DNA of 64,000 nucleotides from Otatea glauca (lineage: Eukaryota; Streptophyta; Magnoliopsida; Poales; Poaceae), in contig CM070721.1 in NCBI GenBank assembly GCA_036346275.1, positions 53,159,869 through 53,223,868 on the forward strand, given 5' to 3'. Below, piece by piece: positions 11,324 through 24,559 of the stretch; position 1 is the first letter of the stretch; each line of letters starts with the position of its first letter. The notes under the pieces were generated by a model, which saw nothing but the letters and a program-made list of their open reading frames with translations, was not told where the DNA came from and did not search any database. The position numbers and the translations under genes are program-made.

Positions 11324-13516
11324 TCCCCTACTGTGGAAGCCGCTATTGCTCTCCTAGAGCTTAGTAAGCCACCGAAGCTACCAAGCTTAAGCTGTGTTAG
11401 GCCTGCAGACAAGGATCAGGTGCAGTCACTACGAGGACAGCAACTTAAGCAGTCTTCGTAGACGCGGACCATTCGATCGACATGGCGCACAGTGCGAATC
11501 ATCAAAACTACGATAAACATTGTTTTACAACGTTACAACGAAGAGTGTTTTCGAGTAGTAAAAAGAATCTGTACTGTATTTTTTCTACTGTATTTTTTTG
11601 TCGATCTGGAACGTCCACTCAGAAGACTTCAGGGTACCCGATCCTAGGCCTGCTGGGCGCTGGCTGAAAAGAACGAGTGAACTAATGCGGTCCTGAGGAT
11701 AAGTCAGGATAACTCGTACCATCGTACGAATTAGCAATAATTGCAGTTAGTGGGGTCAATTGTACAGTATTATTATAGGATAAGTCAGCGAACTTCTACT
11801 AGTACAGTCGTCATTCAACGTCTAGAGAATGGTCTCCTGAGTCCTAATGTGTCATTTCAGTGGCTGATGTGTACTAGCTTTCTGAAGCAATGCTCCAGAG
11901 ATATTATTGGAAGAACAAGGAAAAGCGTCATACAACACGTATATAGTGAAGAACCCAAGTGTGGGAATAATAACTGTATAAACTTAATCAAATTGCCAGT
12001 CCCTACATTTGCATTTGCTAGATATTATTGCTCTGTATTAGGAAGAAATGGTAAATTTTGCAGTATTGGCCTTATGGTTGCATATAGAATGGCGTGTCTC
12101 CATATTTCTGCTAAGAAACTAACATCTGAGTCCCAGGGCAAAAATGCTGCAGCCTTAGAGCAGTTCATGCATTATGTCCATAATTTAAGACAGGTTCGAT
12201 TTACATTCACACAAATCAAATTTACACTTTAAAATACAGTTTAGATCACATACAAATAAGTTCAAGCATTTACTAAAGGTCTCAAGAGGAAAACACTATT
12301 GTACATTATGTTCTCTGAACTGACCTACACACACCCAGTCAGCCAATAATACCAGCTGTCACCATCTCCTCTCTCTGCCCATCCCTCACCAGCTGACTGC
12401 CATTCACCTCTTCCCATCATGCTGGCTAGGTGGAAGGGACAAGGAACCGCATGCACTCTACCTAGCACTCCAGCCCCTGGTTTTTCTCTTGCAGCAAAGT
12501 CTGGTTTTAGCCTACTCAAAGTGGTAAAACCGGCAGTGTAGAAGCATGTCAAAATAGTACACATGAGAGACTCTAGAACCATCCACCAGAGCAGCAGCTG
12601 TCCTCCCTTGACCTTCTCTGAAAGGAGAAGTAGTAGGCCAGGAAGGAAGGAGAGGCGGGCGACAACCACCTGTCTCACTACTTCCTCCCCACCATTTCCT
12701 CCAGCTGTCCCTGCAGCCATAAGGTGCACCATTAACTGATGCATTTATTCCCTTTTTGGTCATTCAAGGAAATCTAGTGTTATTCACTAAGTGAAACTAA
12801 AGCACATATCAGCATTACAAATAAAACTGAACTTCTATTATGAGTTAGAACTACTGATATATTAAACTAACACGATCTTATGCCCTGTATAATAGATTTC
12901 CTATTTTCAAAGGATTAAACCATAAATAACACCTAAACATGCACAGGCAGTAATGGTAGCTACACATAATATTTCAGGCCTTTAAATTACTTCACAAGTA
13001 GACACTATAAACAATCTAAGCATGTAATATGATTAAGGGAAAATAGATAAGATTTCTGAAATGGCATTGCTATAGGTCTATAGTCTGGAAGAAATCAACC
13101 CATGAGTATGCATGTGCTTCGACTTATCAGATCCATACCAAAGTAATACCACAATGGTCACAACTAAAGGGACAGGGTAAAATAAGAACACAATACAGTG
13201 TTAAACCAGGATGAATTAAACCGATACTTGTGACATAAACAACTTTAATTCACCCTTTGTTCTGAACATAAGCATATCAGCAATAGGCTCCCAACATTAC
13301 TCTCGATTCCAGGAAAGCAGAGGTCGCCGCTCTTTTCTAGCAAATTGTCCATCCCACTAACTAGTCATGAAGGTTTCCATGAATCAGGATATACAAGAAT
13401 TAAAACATCTAGCCATACATCCTCACATAAAGATCTCATTGTTAGTATATAAAATTCGAGACTAGACACATCTAGCTCTCAATCAGCTCAACTAAATCAC
13501 ATCATGAAAAGACTAC
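11324..13516. other. Intergenic DNA, no supported gene
   Basis: A 163-codon open frame (11741-12232) and a 139-codon minus frame (12325-12744) have no recognisable domain, and neither looks like a complete gene. Part of 12000-12120 weakly resembles the 2.9-kb and 28.2-kb repeats (TTAGGAAGAAATGG). The rest is AT-rich flank that reads on into the LTR-like DNA beyond the hAT insertion. Confidence 0.4.
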
Positions 13517-15050
13517 AACCAATGCAAGGTTCAAAATTTCGGTGAATTTCGGCGAAATTTTGCTGAAATTTCGGATTTCAGACCACCCCGAGATCTCAAG
13601 TACCGGCCGGAAAAAAAATTTAATTTTTTTTGAAATTGATAGAGTAAAATCCGAAATTTCGTTTTTTTGGGCGAAATTTTGTGTTTTTTGGCCGGTTTTG
13701 AAAGTTTTAGGGCCGGATTTGACCGGATTTGGTCCAATAACCCTAAGGAAAGTCATCTCCTATGAAAATTTGTTGAAAAACCTAAATTTTTAAACATTTT
13801 AAAATTTTGGCAGAAACACTTTCAGATTTTTATAAAATTTTACAAGCATGATAATAATCTGAAAATTTTATGGTACTATAATAAGTAGATTAGGATCATA
13901 CATAAAAAAATTAAAAATAATTTAACTTCATTTGTTATCTTTAAAAAGTCAAAAACAGAATGAACATAATTGGGACAGTTATATTGTCAGAATTTTATAA
14001 ATTTTCTTGAGTGTGATTATGATCTAAATTTTTTTTGAGAGATTAATAATTGACTCATTAACATTATATAAATTTTTCAAAAAAATTAAACTTTTTTTGT
14101 TTGGTCAATCAAATCTATGTAAGCATTGAACTTCGTTTGTTATATTATATTTCAAAAATCAAAAAGAAAAGAACATAAATGGTACTGTGCCTTGTAAGAA
14201 TTTTATAAATTCACTGGAGTGTGATCGTGAATCACAATTTTTATGGGATATTAAGAACTTCCTTATCACCATTCTTTAAAATTTTCAAAAAAAATTATGG
14301 TTTACATAATTTTTCATTTTGTTCAAGTTTGCCGGTAAGCCTTTTAACATGGTATTAGTACTGTTCGAATTTTTAAAAATTCATACAGTTTTATAATCAT
14401 CTGAATATTTTATGAGAGCATTATAGATACATCATAACCATGTAGAAATAATTTCAACAGTTTCTAACTTCATTTGTATCATTTTCCATTCGGATCAAAC
14501 TTGTCGGTCAGTGTTCTATCAGGACAGCGCCACTCTCCGAATTTTTAAAAATTCCTCACATGTTATAATCAGCTGAAATTTTTATGAGAACATTAGTTAT
14601 GGATCATAACCATGAAAACAAAATTTCAACAGTTTATAACTTGATTTGTACCATTTTCCATTCCGATCAAACTTGTCGGTCAGTGTTTTATCAGGACAGT
14701 ACCACTCTCCGAATTTTTAAAGATTCCTCAGCTGTGATAATCAGCTGAAATTTTTGTGAGAACATCAAAATTGTGTCAGGAACCTCCAAAAAAAATTGAA
14801 ATTTTTTTTAATAACGTTTAGACCACTTTTCAGCCAGTGCAAAAAAACCCGAAATTTCGGATATTTCGCCCGAAATTTCGGGTTTTTTCGCCGAATTTCG
14901 GTTTTTTTTTTCGGATTGGACCGGATTTGAATTTTCAAATTCAAATTTTGTCCGAAATAATTTCGAAATTTCAAAATTTCGCCGAAATTTCGTTATCCGG
15001 CCCGGGGCGAAATTTATTCCGAAACCGAAATTTGAAACCTTGAACCAATG
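13517..15050. mobile_element. hAT-like non-autonomous element, copy 1
   Basis: The element spans 13525-15042 (1518 bp). The 8-bp target duplication AACCAATG is at 13517-13524 and 15043-15050. Terminal repeats are short: CAAGGTTC at one end and GAAACCTTG at the other. The interior is AT-rich, repeats CCGAAATTTCGG-type words, and encodes no transposase. An 8-bp duplication fits the hAT superfamily. Two further copies lie at 31142-32591 and 52067-53582; this one is in the opposite orientation to both. Confidence 0.88.
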
Positions 15051-16330
15051 TCGGCTAGGCATGTAAATGGAGTAGTGGCATGATGGTAAAAGGAAAAAGG
15101 GGGAGGTCTCTTAGCTTGTGGTTATATCAGGGATGGTGATGAACTGTGGCCAAGGAAGTGGTGGGCGGTGTGGGTGGCCACCGTACCCCTGTGCATGCGG
15201 CCTCGTGGGTTCGGGACCCCATCACCGACGTTGGGGGCGCTAAATCTTACGGTGGCCGGGCGAAGGTGACCTGGAGAAAAGGGAACGGGGAGGGTGAGTA
15301 GAGGGGAGAAAGAAAAAAGAAAGAGGGGGGAGGAGAATACTTAGCTCGGGGTGTAGGGTCCATCGGCGGTGAAGAAGCGCCGGATCCAGCGGGGATCGTG
15401 AGATTCGGCATGGATTCGTAGGATCCAATGAAGAGGAGGCTGGGGAAGGTTAGAGGCCAGCAGCAGTGCAGAGAGGCCAAGGACTGGCACGGCGCCCGGA
15501 GGAGAGGACCGGCAGTGGCGTGGGCCTCGACCGAGAGAATGCGACGGCGCTCGGCGCATAGAGGGGAAGGTGGCGCATGGGAGTGGGGAGCCAGGTGGCC
15601 AAGGGCCAGAGGAGGCAGATCGGGCGGCGGTGGCGCCCGGGAGCAGAGGCAGCGGCGTGGGAGAAAGGAGAGGCGGTGCTGGGGAGGAAGAGAAATGGCA
15701 ATCAGGTCGGGGGGACGAGAGCGAGAGCTAGAGGGAGAGATGGGGGCGGTGGCCGAATGAGGGAGGAGAGAGAGAGGTGAAGGGTTAGGTTAGGGTTGGG
15801 AAGGGGAAACGGCTGGGTCGGTCCGGCTGGCTGGCCGGTCGGGTTGAATGGGCCAGCTTGGACCGGGAGAAAAAGAAGAAAATCTGCGAAAATAAAGAAA
15901 ATCTAGAATAGGCCAAAACAGTAGGAAAATAAATTTAAATTTATTTTTTTCTCTTTCTTTCTCTTGTTTTTCACTGAATTAAATTATGATCTAATTTTTC
16001 CAAACATTCACCCATGTTAAAAATATAAAAGTAAGTAAAACGTCTCTGATTCAAAATGCAAACACAACCTTAGTAAATTGTTACGCAAAACACGCAATAG
16101 AAAATCTACATTATAAATTAAAGCCAATTATACAAATTATGAATATTAAAATTTTTGGTGCTCTCATTAGGAATTCTCCCCGATAACAACAGAAAATAGT
16201 TAGAGCCACTCCCTGCTGTGGACAACTTAGTGAGCACACACTCAAGCAAGTCGCCCTTCGACCATATCTTATGAACTAATTTTGTGGGCTTGGATTGTTT
16301 TAAAATTCTTGCATACATATCAAAAGATTA
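15051..16330 (-). mobile_element. Degraded LTR-like or promoter-like DNA, minus strand
   Basis: Read on the minus strand from about 16.0 kb, an AT-rich stretch is followed by GGCCCATT and CCGACC-rich DNA, then CCCTAACCCTAACC and a long CT-rich, GC-rich leader (15.85-15.1 kb). This order is common at the 5' part of large grass gypsy LTRs. GC-rich open frames on both strands of 15.24-15.76 kb have low-complexity translations and no domain. No LTR ends were located, so the boundaries are approximate. Confidence 0.35.
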
Positions 16331-16399
16331 ATTTATAAAAGAAAATAAAACATGTCAAGTACATTAGGTAGACCCAGTGGGTGATTTCGATAAGGCTGG

Positions 16400-17539
16400 A
16401 CCAGAGAGGTCCAGTAATAAAATCATAACCCAGGTAGTGTTGTGGAGCTAATTAGTGGGTACTGGAGTTCAGGGTATGGACAACTCAAGTAGGGTTGTTA
16501 TGAAAGTCAGGTCTCATCTACCTAGGATATCATTTAAGGTCAAAACCAAACTAGCGCTTACGTCAAAAACGACGCAAACCATACTGACCATAGACCTGGT
16601 ATGGGACGGGCTGAACTAAGTAACCAACAAGTAGCTACCTCTGCCAAGGGTGAGAAGGTGACTGTGCCAGGTGGGGGCAGTCACCCTAGGGCGAGACGTT
16701 GGGGGAGGAGTCTCGACCCGCGTGCCTTTGGTGAGGCGAGGTGGCATGGCGGATCTCAGAGTACGGTTGGCCAAAGGTTCTATTTCCTTGGCTTTGTCGT
16801 GCACTGAAGGAAGCACATTAGTTGGATAATATAAGCCAAGTGATGCTATGGGCAAAGCAGTACACCTCTGATGAGAGTTAAAATGTGATATCACTCCTTG
16901 CTTCCGGGTTTGGAAGTGCATCGTGTGGGTTTTTCTCTAACACAAGTTGTAAGATCCCACGTCGCTCTGCTGTCAGTAGATTTAAAAGTTAAAACTTGAT
17001 ATTTTATAACAAATGGGTAAAGGTATAGATACTTTGGGTAAAGAGCTATTTTGGAGTTACGGCTTGGTGGCCGAAAAAAATATAAATATATATATAACTC
17101 ATGCATAAATTTTTCGCGGCTTGTTGAGTACTGGAGTACTTAGCCTTGCTTTATTTGTTGGTTTACAGAACCTGCTTAGTCCACAAACCCATACGAGGTA
17201 GAGGGTGATATTCATGATGTTATGAATTACTACTTTGATGCTGATGTTGCTGTGGAGGGCTATGAATATGAGATAGCAAACGACCAGGACCTGGTGGAAT
17301 AAAAGACTCTTAGGAGGGAGGCACTAGAGTAATATTGTAACAAATAAGCAGGCGATGTAGAATCACCATAGCCAGACCTAAGACAGTACTATAAGTACTT
17401 TAAAAATAAATCCCTGTGTACTATGCGGTGGAAGTTTCTACATGTACATGTGTTGTTTTCCTTAGCTGATCCTGGCGCACTCTGCTTTGTGATATTTTCC
17501 ACTTGATCTGGCCTGGTTAGGCAAAGTGGGGGTGTCACA
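16400..17539 (+). mobile_element. 3' part of a Ty3/gypsy-type LTR
   Basis: The segment ends at 17539 with GGGGGTGTCACA, a common grass gypsy LTR terminus. It also contains CTTGTTGAGTACTGGAGTAC near 17119 and CTGATCCTGG near 17466. The same pair of landmarks in the same order occurs near the end of the solo LTR at 48739-51831. The start was not found. Its right edge cuts directly into the Tat-lineage opposite-strand ORF, so it was inserted into or joined to that element. Confidence 0.55.
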
Positions 17540-20290
17540 AGGCCAATATGGGAAAGGATGGGAATAGCTGAATGTCTTCCATTGTCATTAGGCGATCCAG
17601 AGGTCAACGATCCCTTAGTGGCCACGGTCTGCTATTTCTGATCGGATACGCTCAATGCATTTATGTTTAGAACTGACCCGATCGGCCTAACACTCCTAGA
17701 TGTGGCACAACTTTACTACTTGAGGCTAGACAATGACCAGATATCGGCTTTCAGCGCCAAACCCCAACACAAGCTGATCCATTCCAAGGGAGAAGGCTAT
17801 AAGGAAGCCGACATCTATCCCTGGCCATCGTTATCAATAACCAAGGAGTCGGCCCAGCATCAAACAAGGAGCACGTTGCCTTCATAAATATGTGGCTAGA
17901 TCGATTTCTTTTCTGCAGGGAATCACTTGGGCCGACGCAAGTGTATCAAGTTATAGCGGAACAACTAGTTGAGGGCCGTCGGCTAGCACTGGTTAAGCTT
18001 TTCCTAGGAGCAGTATATCAAATGATGCATGCAATTCACAGTCGGCTTTTCACTAGATTGGACCAATATTCAGTGGGTAACATTGGTGGCCCTCTATGGT
18101 TTATACAGGTCTGGCTATATGTATCTTTAGCCGACCTTTTAATATTGACTCAGCTGATATCACCCCCTACCCTTTAGAAGGAACTCCAGAAGGTCATGAG
18201 CCTGGGTTTAGAGATAGCCGATCATTCGACGAAAAGTTTATCATTTTCTCCTGCACCCAACCAAGACTCACGCCCATCGGAGTAAGAAAATTTCTAGCCT
18301 TTTTCTTTCAACTCGATCAAACAGACTTTAGCCAGAATATTTTTTTCATCTATAAGGAAGCCGACATCTATCATTGACTATCATTTCTTCAGCTGGCAGC
18401 CGACAGTGACGATATGCCTGAAGAAACATTGAACATGTACAAAATTTTCATATCACCAAGTGTGCTATATGTCGGCTTACACACAAGAAATCAAACTTAC
18501 AAGTCCTCTTATGAGCTGTATCATCCATCCGTGTATGCCAGACAACTAGGATTCGGCCAAGTACCTCCGAGCCTCCAGCTCTTTAATCGGATCAGGCCCA
18601 GGGATCGACTTCATCGCTTGTCCAGTGCTAATATTTCCCTTCACATAGCTGATGATCTCCAACTCCAAAGCCTGTCACACTTCGTCTTGCAAACCCGGAG
18701 GGTAGGCAACTTCACCAACTAGTGGTTGGCTATTTGCACAGTTTTGTTTCCTACGGAGCACATTGTATCAGCTGTGGTAATCGAATTTTTCCCAGATCTG
18801 CCTCCCATCGAGCCAGCGTCCACTAACTCCATTAATAGTGGCTCGAGTTTTAGCAGCGACGCTAGCTCATTAAGCTATAATAACACAAGTGTAGTTAATA
18901 TTGCTGGTGAGGTATCGGCTAAAGTTTAGGTTCTTCTTAACAATAATCCTCAAGCACTTTTGAACTTTTACTGATCGGCTTTTCTCAATCTTACAGACCA
19001 AGGCAGCAGGGAAGAAACCAGTTGACTCATCGGGCATCAACCAATCTAGCAAACGGCCACGCCCTGCCACTACAGCTTTGGCAGGGTACTCGTCGGGCAC
19101 CCTTGGCGTCTAAGCCCCTTCCCTCTCGGATTACGAGAAGCAACAACCAAGTATGCATACACTCATCGGCTTATATTTTAATTTTTCCATAATTTGGTGT
19201 ATAAACCGATACTCATAGCTTATCCCTAATAGAAAAGAAACGCGGTCGAACCAAGAAGGCCGTCACTTCCAAAGGCCCCCCTGCCAAGGAGGGATCAGCC
19301 AACCATTCACCATGTGGATTGGCTTCTGATAGGGTAAACACCCGTGGTCGTCAATTTATCAACCCTCTTATTGATAATTTCTAACAATGTCATTTTTATA
19401 GCCTACGATTTCTCCTACCACTCAAGTGGCCAACATTTTGATCGATCTGCCAGCTATAGAATCCGAGCTCCCTCCACCACCATCACAGCCGATGCCGCCT
19501 ACTCCTACTGCTCCTGCCTTGGAACCCACCAAACCAACGAACTCCCTTACTGACAGATTGGGTTTCACCTTGTCGGATTTGGAGGATGACGAGGAGGTGG
19601 CAATAGACAGCTATCCAGAGGAAATCCAGTGGATCCTGTGTGTTTCAAAAGATGCATCGGCTACAGTAGCATCAGCCCTGGGCATGAAGGAGAGACTGGA
19701 CAAGTTTTTTGACCTTGTGCTCACGCCATCGGCTAAACTGCATGAAAATACCCAGCCACTTCGAGACGCAATGGCTACGTTACAAGCCGATTTGCCCAAA
19801 GAAGCGATGGTGACACTACTAAATGTGTGCCATCTCGACGATAAGGAAGGGGCCATCGATGCGGCCAAGGCCAGGCTTGCTCTTTGGGATGCACAGTGAG
19901 AAGATAAAAAACAATTGGACAAAATGATAGCCAACACCAAGGCCAAGCAGGCCAAATTTGATGACGACGCCAAGTCCTACAAGCTTAACAAGGAGGCAAA
20001 TAAAAAATTAAAGTCGACCAAAAAGTTTCTTGAAGAAGAATTGGCTAAGGTTAACAAGCAAATATTTAAAGATCAGCAAATACTAGTGAGCTCTGCGTCG
20101 GCTATGAAGGCTCAGAAGCTTGAACTTGGTCTGGCCGTGGCAGCAATAAAGAAACTGTCGGCTAAGTTACTCCCGTGCCTAGAAGCACTAAAGAGGACGA
20201 GAAGATCCTTGAGGACGTGGAGCAAACCATAGCCAAGGCAGCTGCTGCATTGTTGGCCTTGGGAGCCAGTCTTAACAATCTAGGAATATA
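17540..20290 (+). pseudogene. Tat antisense ORF with plant mobile domain, broken
   Basis: Open from the truncated edge at 17540, the frame reads RPIWERMGIAEC, then a TGA where Trp is expected before SDTLNAFMFRTDPIG. It continues as DVAQLYYLRL, GYKEADIYPWPS and, after a break, MWLDRFLFCRESLGPT and GGPLWFIQVWLY. These are hallmarks of the plant mobile domain carried by Tat antisense ORFs. Later parts (18096-18929, 19426-19899, 19915-20232) are proline-rich, then lysine-rich and probably coiled-coil, separated by stops and probable introns (for example near 18930-19410). Its role in Tat elements is not established. This copy lacks its start and is not translatable as one protein. Confidence 0.75.
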
Positions 20291-20539
20291 ATCGGCTTAT
20301 CCCAAAAATGTACTTTGAATTCTTGTAATGGGGAAAACTTGTCTTGAAACAATATTTCGAATGCTTTGTAACACTTATAATCGGTTGTTTAACCAATTAT
20401 TTATTTATGCTTTAATCCCTTTTCTGCCAAGTGTGACTTTCCATAATCGGCTGTAATTTATTTTTAGTCTATAGCCAGAATTAACTACAATGAGTTAATT
20501 TGGCTTTTTACGACCGATAGTTATACTTAGCCAATCAAG

Positions 20540-21773
20540 AGCCAACCCAAATACTTGGGTGATACTTTTTCAAGTACTTGCCATTAATCGTCTTAGAAAA
20601 TACCACACCTTCCAACGTCTTCAAAATATAAAAATTACCATCCACAAGCCGATGAACTTTAAATGGCCCTTCCCACGTAAAATAGTTTTCCAAACCAAAT
20701 CGGCTTCACAAAATAACTTAAGCATTACCTTCTTATTATAAGCCTTCACAGCTCTCACTTTATTCTTCTTAAGCCGATCCAGTGTACGTAAATGTAATTA
20801 CGCCAAGTCGTCCAAATTAGCAATAATTAAATCATTATAATCTTGAGCCGACAAACCATTTTGTCTGCCCGTTTGTATGGATTCAATACTGATTTCCAAG
20901 GGCAAAACAACATCCTGCCCATAGACCAACTGGTAGGGTGATAACTTGGTCTTACCATGGTATGCAATCCGATAGGCCCATAATGACTCCGATAACGTCA
21001 CATGCCAATTTCTTGGTTTTTCTTCAATTTTTCCCTTGATTAACTTGATCATCGTTTTTTGGACGACTCGCTTGACTATTATCTTGAGCATAATAAGGTG
21101 ACGAATTTAACAACTTTATACCCAAACTTCTGGCAAAACCTTGAAACTCATCGGACATAAACACAATACCCTGATCGGTCGTAATAGTTTGTAGAATCCC
21201 AAACCGATGGATAATATGCTCTGTAACAAATTCGACAACTTCAACACTTGTTACTTTTTTAAGCGGGATTGCCTCAACCCACATAGAAAAATAATCAGTC
21301 ACGGTCAATATGAATTTATGGCCTCTGCTTGACGTGGGAAATATTTGTCCAATTACATCAATTCCCTATCCTCTAAATGGCCAAGGCTTGATAATTGGAT
21401 GCAAAGCCGATGCTGGAGTTAATTGTACGTTTCCAAATTTCTGACAAGTCTGGCATCTCTTGTAATATTTAAAGCAATCTTCCAACATTGTCAGCCAAAA
21501 ATACCCAGTACGCCTTAACAGCCATTTCATTTTATGAGCTGATTGATGGGATACACAAATTCCATCGTGCACTTCTCCCATAGCCACTTTTGCTTCTTCG
21601 GCTTCAAGACATCTTAGCAACAAACCCTCTAAAGTCCGATAATATAGTATATTATCAAAGAAGACATACTTTATAGCCTGTCGTTTGATTTTTCGATCAA
21701 TAGGTTTTGAGGGATCGGTCAAATATTCTATTATTTTGGCTCTCCAATCACTGGTGGTAACACACATGACCAT
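20540..21773 (-). pseudogene. Tat integrase remnant
   Basis: Reading down from 21773, a zinc-binding HHCC region (EVHDG...HQSAHKMKW...CQTCQKFG) is followed by a stop. The core then has TVTDYFSMWVEAIP and ITTDQGIVFMSDEF; the second catalytic Asp is in TTDQG. After SSPYYAQ the frame shifts, and the expected Glu region is lost in the shifted reading. The C-terminal part (21091-20798) has WAYRIAYHGKTKLSPYQLVYG, and the frame degrades below 20.8 kb. The family inserts cDNA into chromosomes; this copy is inactive. Confidence 0.85.
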
Positions 21774-22100
21774 TTTTTTCTATCGGCTCAAATTCCTCTA
21801 ATCGGCCAAAAACCTTATAGCCCGATGCCTGCTGAGCTAGCAAATTAGCCTTGTCATTTAACTCACAATGAATATGACAGATAGAAAAAGAAGTGAATGA
21901 GCCGATTATAGTTAGACACTGCTCCAAGTACTTGATCAAAATTTCATCATAGCAATTATATTCTCCCTTAATCTGCTGAACCACTAACAAAGAATTATCA
22001 TAAGCCTCAACAGAATTCACTCCGATATTATCAAGTAGCTGTAGGTCTTTAAGCAATGCTTCGTATTCGGCTTGATTATTAGAACATCTGCAATTCAGCC
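21748..22100 (-). pseudogene. Tat second (archaeal-type) RNase H-like domain
   Basis: The minus frame reads NNQAEYEALLKDL, then VEAYDNSLLVVQQI and ICHIHCELNDKANLLAQQ. This matches the extra RNase H domain known from Tat elements. The usual GDS motif reads DNS, so a catalytic Asp appears changed. The domain start is in a slightly different frame from the flanking pieces. Confidence 0.72.
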
Positions 22101-22408
22101 TAAATGCAAACTCAAAATTATACCCTGTTGCAAAATCAATACTATTTCGATATCATCACCTTCTCAACATACTGATCCATCGAAAAGCAGTTGCCAAGGG
22201 GCAACAGATATCAGATCAGCATTCACATCAGTTTCATGTTCTGTTATAAAATCGGCAATTACCTGGCCCTTAACAGCTTTAGCCGATTCATGTATCAAGT
22301 CGAACTCGATGAATGTATATGCCCATTTACCAAGTCGACCTCACAAAATTGGAGTTGACAACATATATTTTATGACATCGGTTTTATAGATAACTTTACA
22401 AGCTGATG

Positions 22409-23808
22409 CTAAAATATAATGCTGTAACTTCGTGCAAGCAAAATATAATGACAAGCAAAGTTTTTCATGAAAGGGTACCTAGTTTCTGCATCAATTAACC
22501 GCTGGCTTAAGTAGAAAATAAACCGCTCTTTACCGTCAATTTCTTGTGCCAAAACAGCTCTAATTGTCACTTCTTCAACCAATATGTATAATTTAAATGG
22601 TATACCTTTCTGACATGCGGCTAAAACCGATCGATTAGAAAGATAATACTTTATGCTCTCGAAATCTTTCTGCTGATCGGCGCCCCAGACAAAGTCTTGA
22701 TTATCCTTTAACTTCAATAGTGTGGTAAATGAACTAATACAGCCAGACAAATTAATCTTGCCAATTAACTTCTGTAAATCCTTTTTATAGGCCGACGACT
22801 TAGTTTTGGCTATGGATTTGACTCTTTCTTGATCAATCCCCCTTTATGAACCATGAAGCCCAAAAACTGCCCAGCCGACACACTAAAAGCGCACTTGTGT
22901 GGATTCACCTTTAAACCATGTGCCCTCATGTTTTTTTAACATTGTTTCCAAATCGGTTAGATGTTGCGAATCCTCCATGGATTTCACAATAACATCATCG
23001 ATGTAATCTCCACAATATGGCTAATTAAATCATGAAAGATTAAATTATTGGTATGCTGATATGTTGCAACAGCATTTTTCAAGTCAAACGTCATTACTGC
23101 CCACTCAAAAAAACCTAGGGCACCAGTACACCTAAAAGCTATCTTAAGTATATCAGCTTCTACCATGAATATTTGATTATATCCGGCATTATCATCGAGA
23201 AAGCTAATAATCTTATTTCCCGACACAGCATCGATAAGCATGTCGGCTATTGGTATTGGGTACTCATCCTTTGGTGTGGCTTTATTTAAATCTATAAAAT
23301 CGACACACACCCTGAGTTTGCCATTTTTCTTCATAACAGGAACGATATTGGAAACCCACTCAACATATCGGTAAGGTCTGATAAACTTAGCTTCCAATAA
23401 TCACTCAATTTATTCTTTTATAATAGTATACAAATCTAGATTAAATCATCTAGGAGACTATTTAAACAGCCGATAAACTAGCTTTATAGGTAGCCAATGC
23501 TCAACAAGTTGTCAGTTTAAGCCAGACATCTCATGATACTCCCAAGCAAAGCAATCCTTATAATTTCTTAACATCCTGACCAATTTTTCTTTATAATCCG
23601 TAGCTAACTTTGAACTAATAAAAGTTGATCTTTTCCTATTACCATCACCTATGTCGACTTCTTCCAACAAATCAGTCGACGTGAAACATTGTTCTAACTT
23701 CTCGATTTCTTGAAAATCTTTGATGACCACATAGCTATCTGTTGTTTGCCGATAGCTTCGCATGTTGTCTTGTAAAACCTTTACTTCCAATTTAGACTCC
23801 ATCGGCAC
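22409..23808 (-). pseudogene. Tat reverse transcriptase and RNase H
   Basis: From 23808 the frame has the pre-RT segment ending NYKDCFAWEYHEM. From 23397 it carries FIRPYRYVEWVSNIVPV, KNGKLRVCVDF, ATPKDEYPIPIADML and FLDDNAGYNQIFM. The YIDD active-site codons are intact at 22994-23005 (minus) but in a different frame from the preceding segment, so a frameshift lies just upstream. The 22750-22409 piece, DNQDFVWGADQQKDFE and VLAQEIDGKERFIFYLSQ, is the RT-linked RNase H. Stops between the blocks prevent synthesis. Confidence 0.88.
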
Positions 23809-24073
23809 AAGATTTCATCTGTCCGATCAAGTGTGCTTGGCATTACGTTGATCGGAATAAGCCCTGTTTTATTGATGCAAATGAAATCACAATCTTCTAG
23901 AGCTTTCCCGATATGCATTCGGCTTCTTCATATTGTCAATTTGCGTCTGAACTTGCTATGGTGATTTGAGCCGATGTATCAGCTTGAACCACCTCGACCT
24001 CGTTCCCGTTCGATTGGACGAGCATCTGGTGCATGGTCGACGGGACACAATAGTTGGCGTGAATCCAATCTCG

Positions 24074-24559
24074 CTATAACAAAACGCTGTAATTTCCCTT
24101 GGCATCAACCACGAAGAACGCGGTCGGCAACGTTTTGCCGTCGACTGTTAACTCTGTTACCATAACCCCTCTTGCTTTAGTGGGATCGCCGGTGAAATCA
24201 TTTAAAACCATTTTAGTTTTAATAAGATTCTCGTCGGACTTACCCAACTTCTTGCAAGTGGTATATGGCATCAGATTGATAGTTGCTCCTCCATCAACAA
24301 GCATCCTTGATATCGGCTTGCTATTGATGTGACCTTTTAAACATAATGGCTTCAGATACCGATGATCATCTTGAGGCTTTTTGAAAACTGCATCTTGAGC
24401 CCCCAAGCATAATTGAGCAAACGTCTCTTTGGCCGATGCAGTTCTTATCTTGAATTCAGCTGGCAGAGTGAACACCATGTTGATGTCCATCGGTAGTGGA
24501 GAATCGTCCCGAATCATAGGTGATTTCAAATCATCGACTGAATCAAATTCCTCTTCCAT
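24074..24559 (-). pseudogene. Tat aspartic protease domain
   Basis: A 161-residue open piece contains RMLVDGGATINLMPY, the retropepsin active-site region in the DGG form often seen in Tat elements. A typical downstream segment follows: CKKLGK...KMVLNDFTGDPTKARG. This protease separates Gag and Pol proteins in an active element; here it stands between broken frames. Confidence 0.8.

Noticed and set aside
11741..12232. 163-codon open frame
   Set aside because: No domain, AT-rich and unremarkable codon use; partly overlaps a dispersed repeat.
12325..12763. 139- and 83-codon minus frames
   Set aside because: They overlap in different frames, show no domain, and have no splice or promoter context.
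13502..15062. Overlapping 60-85 codon frames on both strands rich in Lys/Phe/Pro
   Set aside because: They are by-products of GAAATTTCGG-type repeats inside the hAT-like element and recur in the other copies with stops.
15240..15780. Several long GC-rich frames on both strands
   Set aside because: Low-complexity Arg/Gly/Pro translations without domain, start context or splice sites; typical of a GC-rich leader.
17389..17625. 78-codon minus frame at the LTR/Tat junction
   Set aside because: It spans the boundary between two unrelated elements, so it cannot be a native gene.
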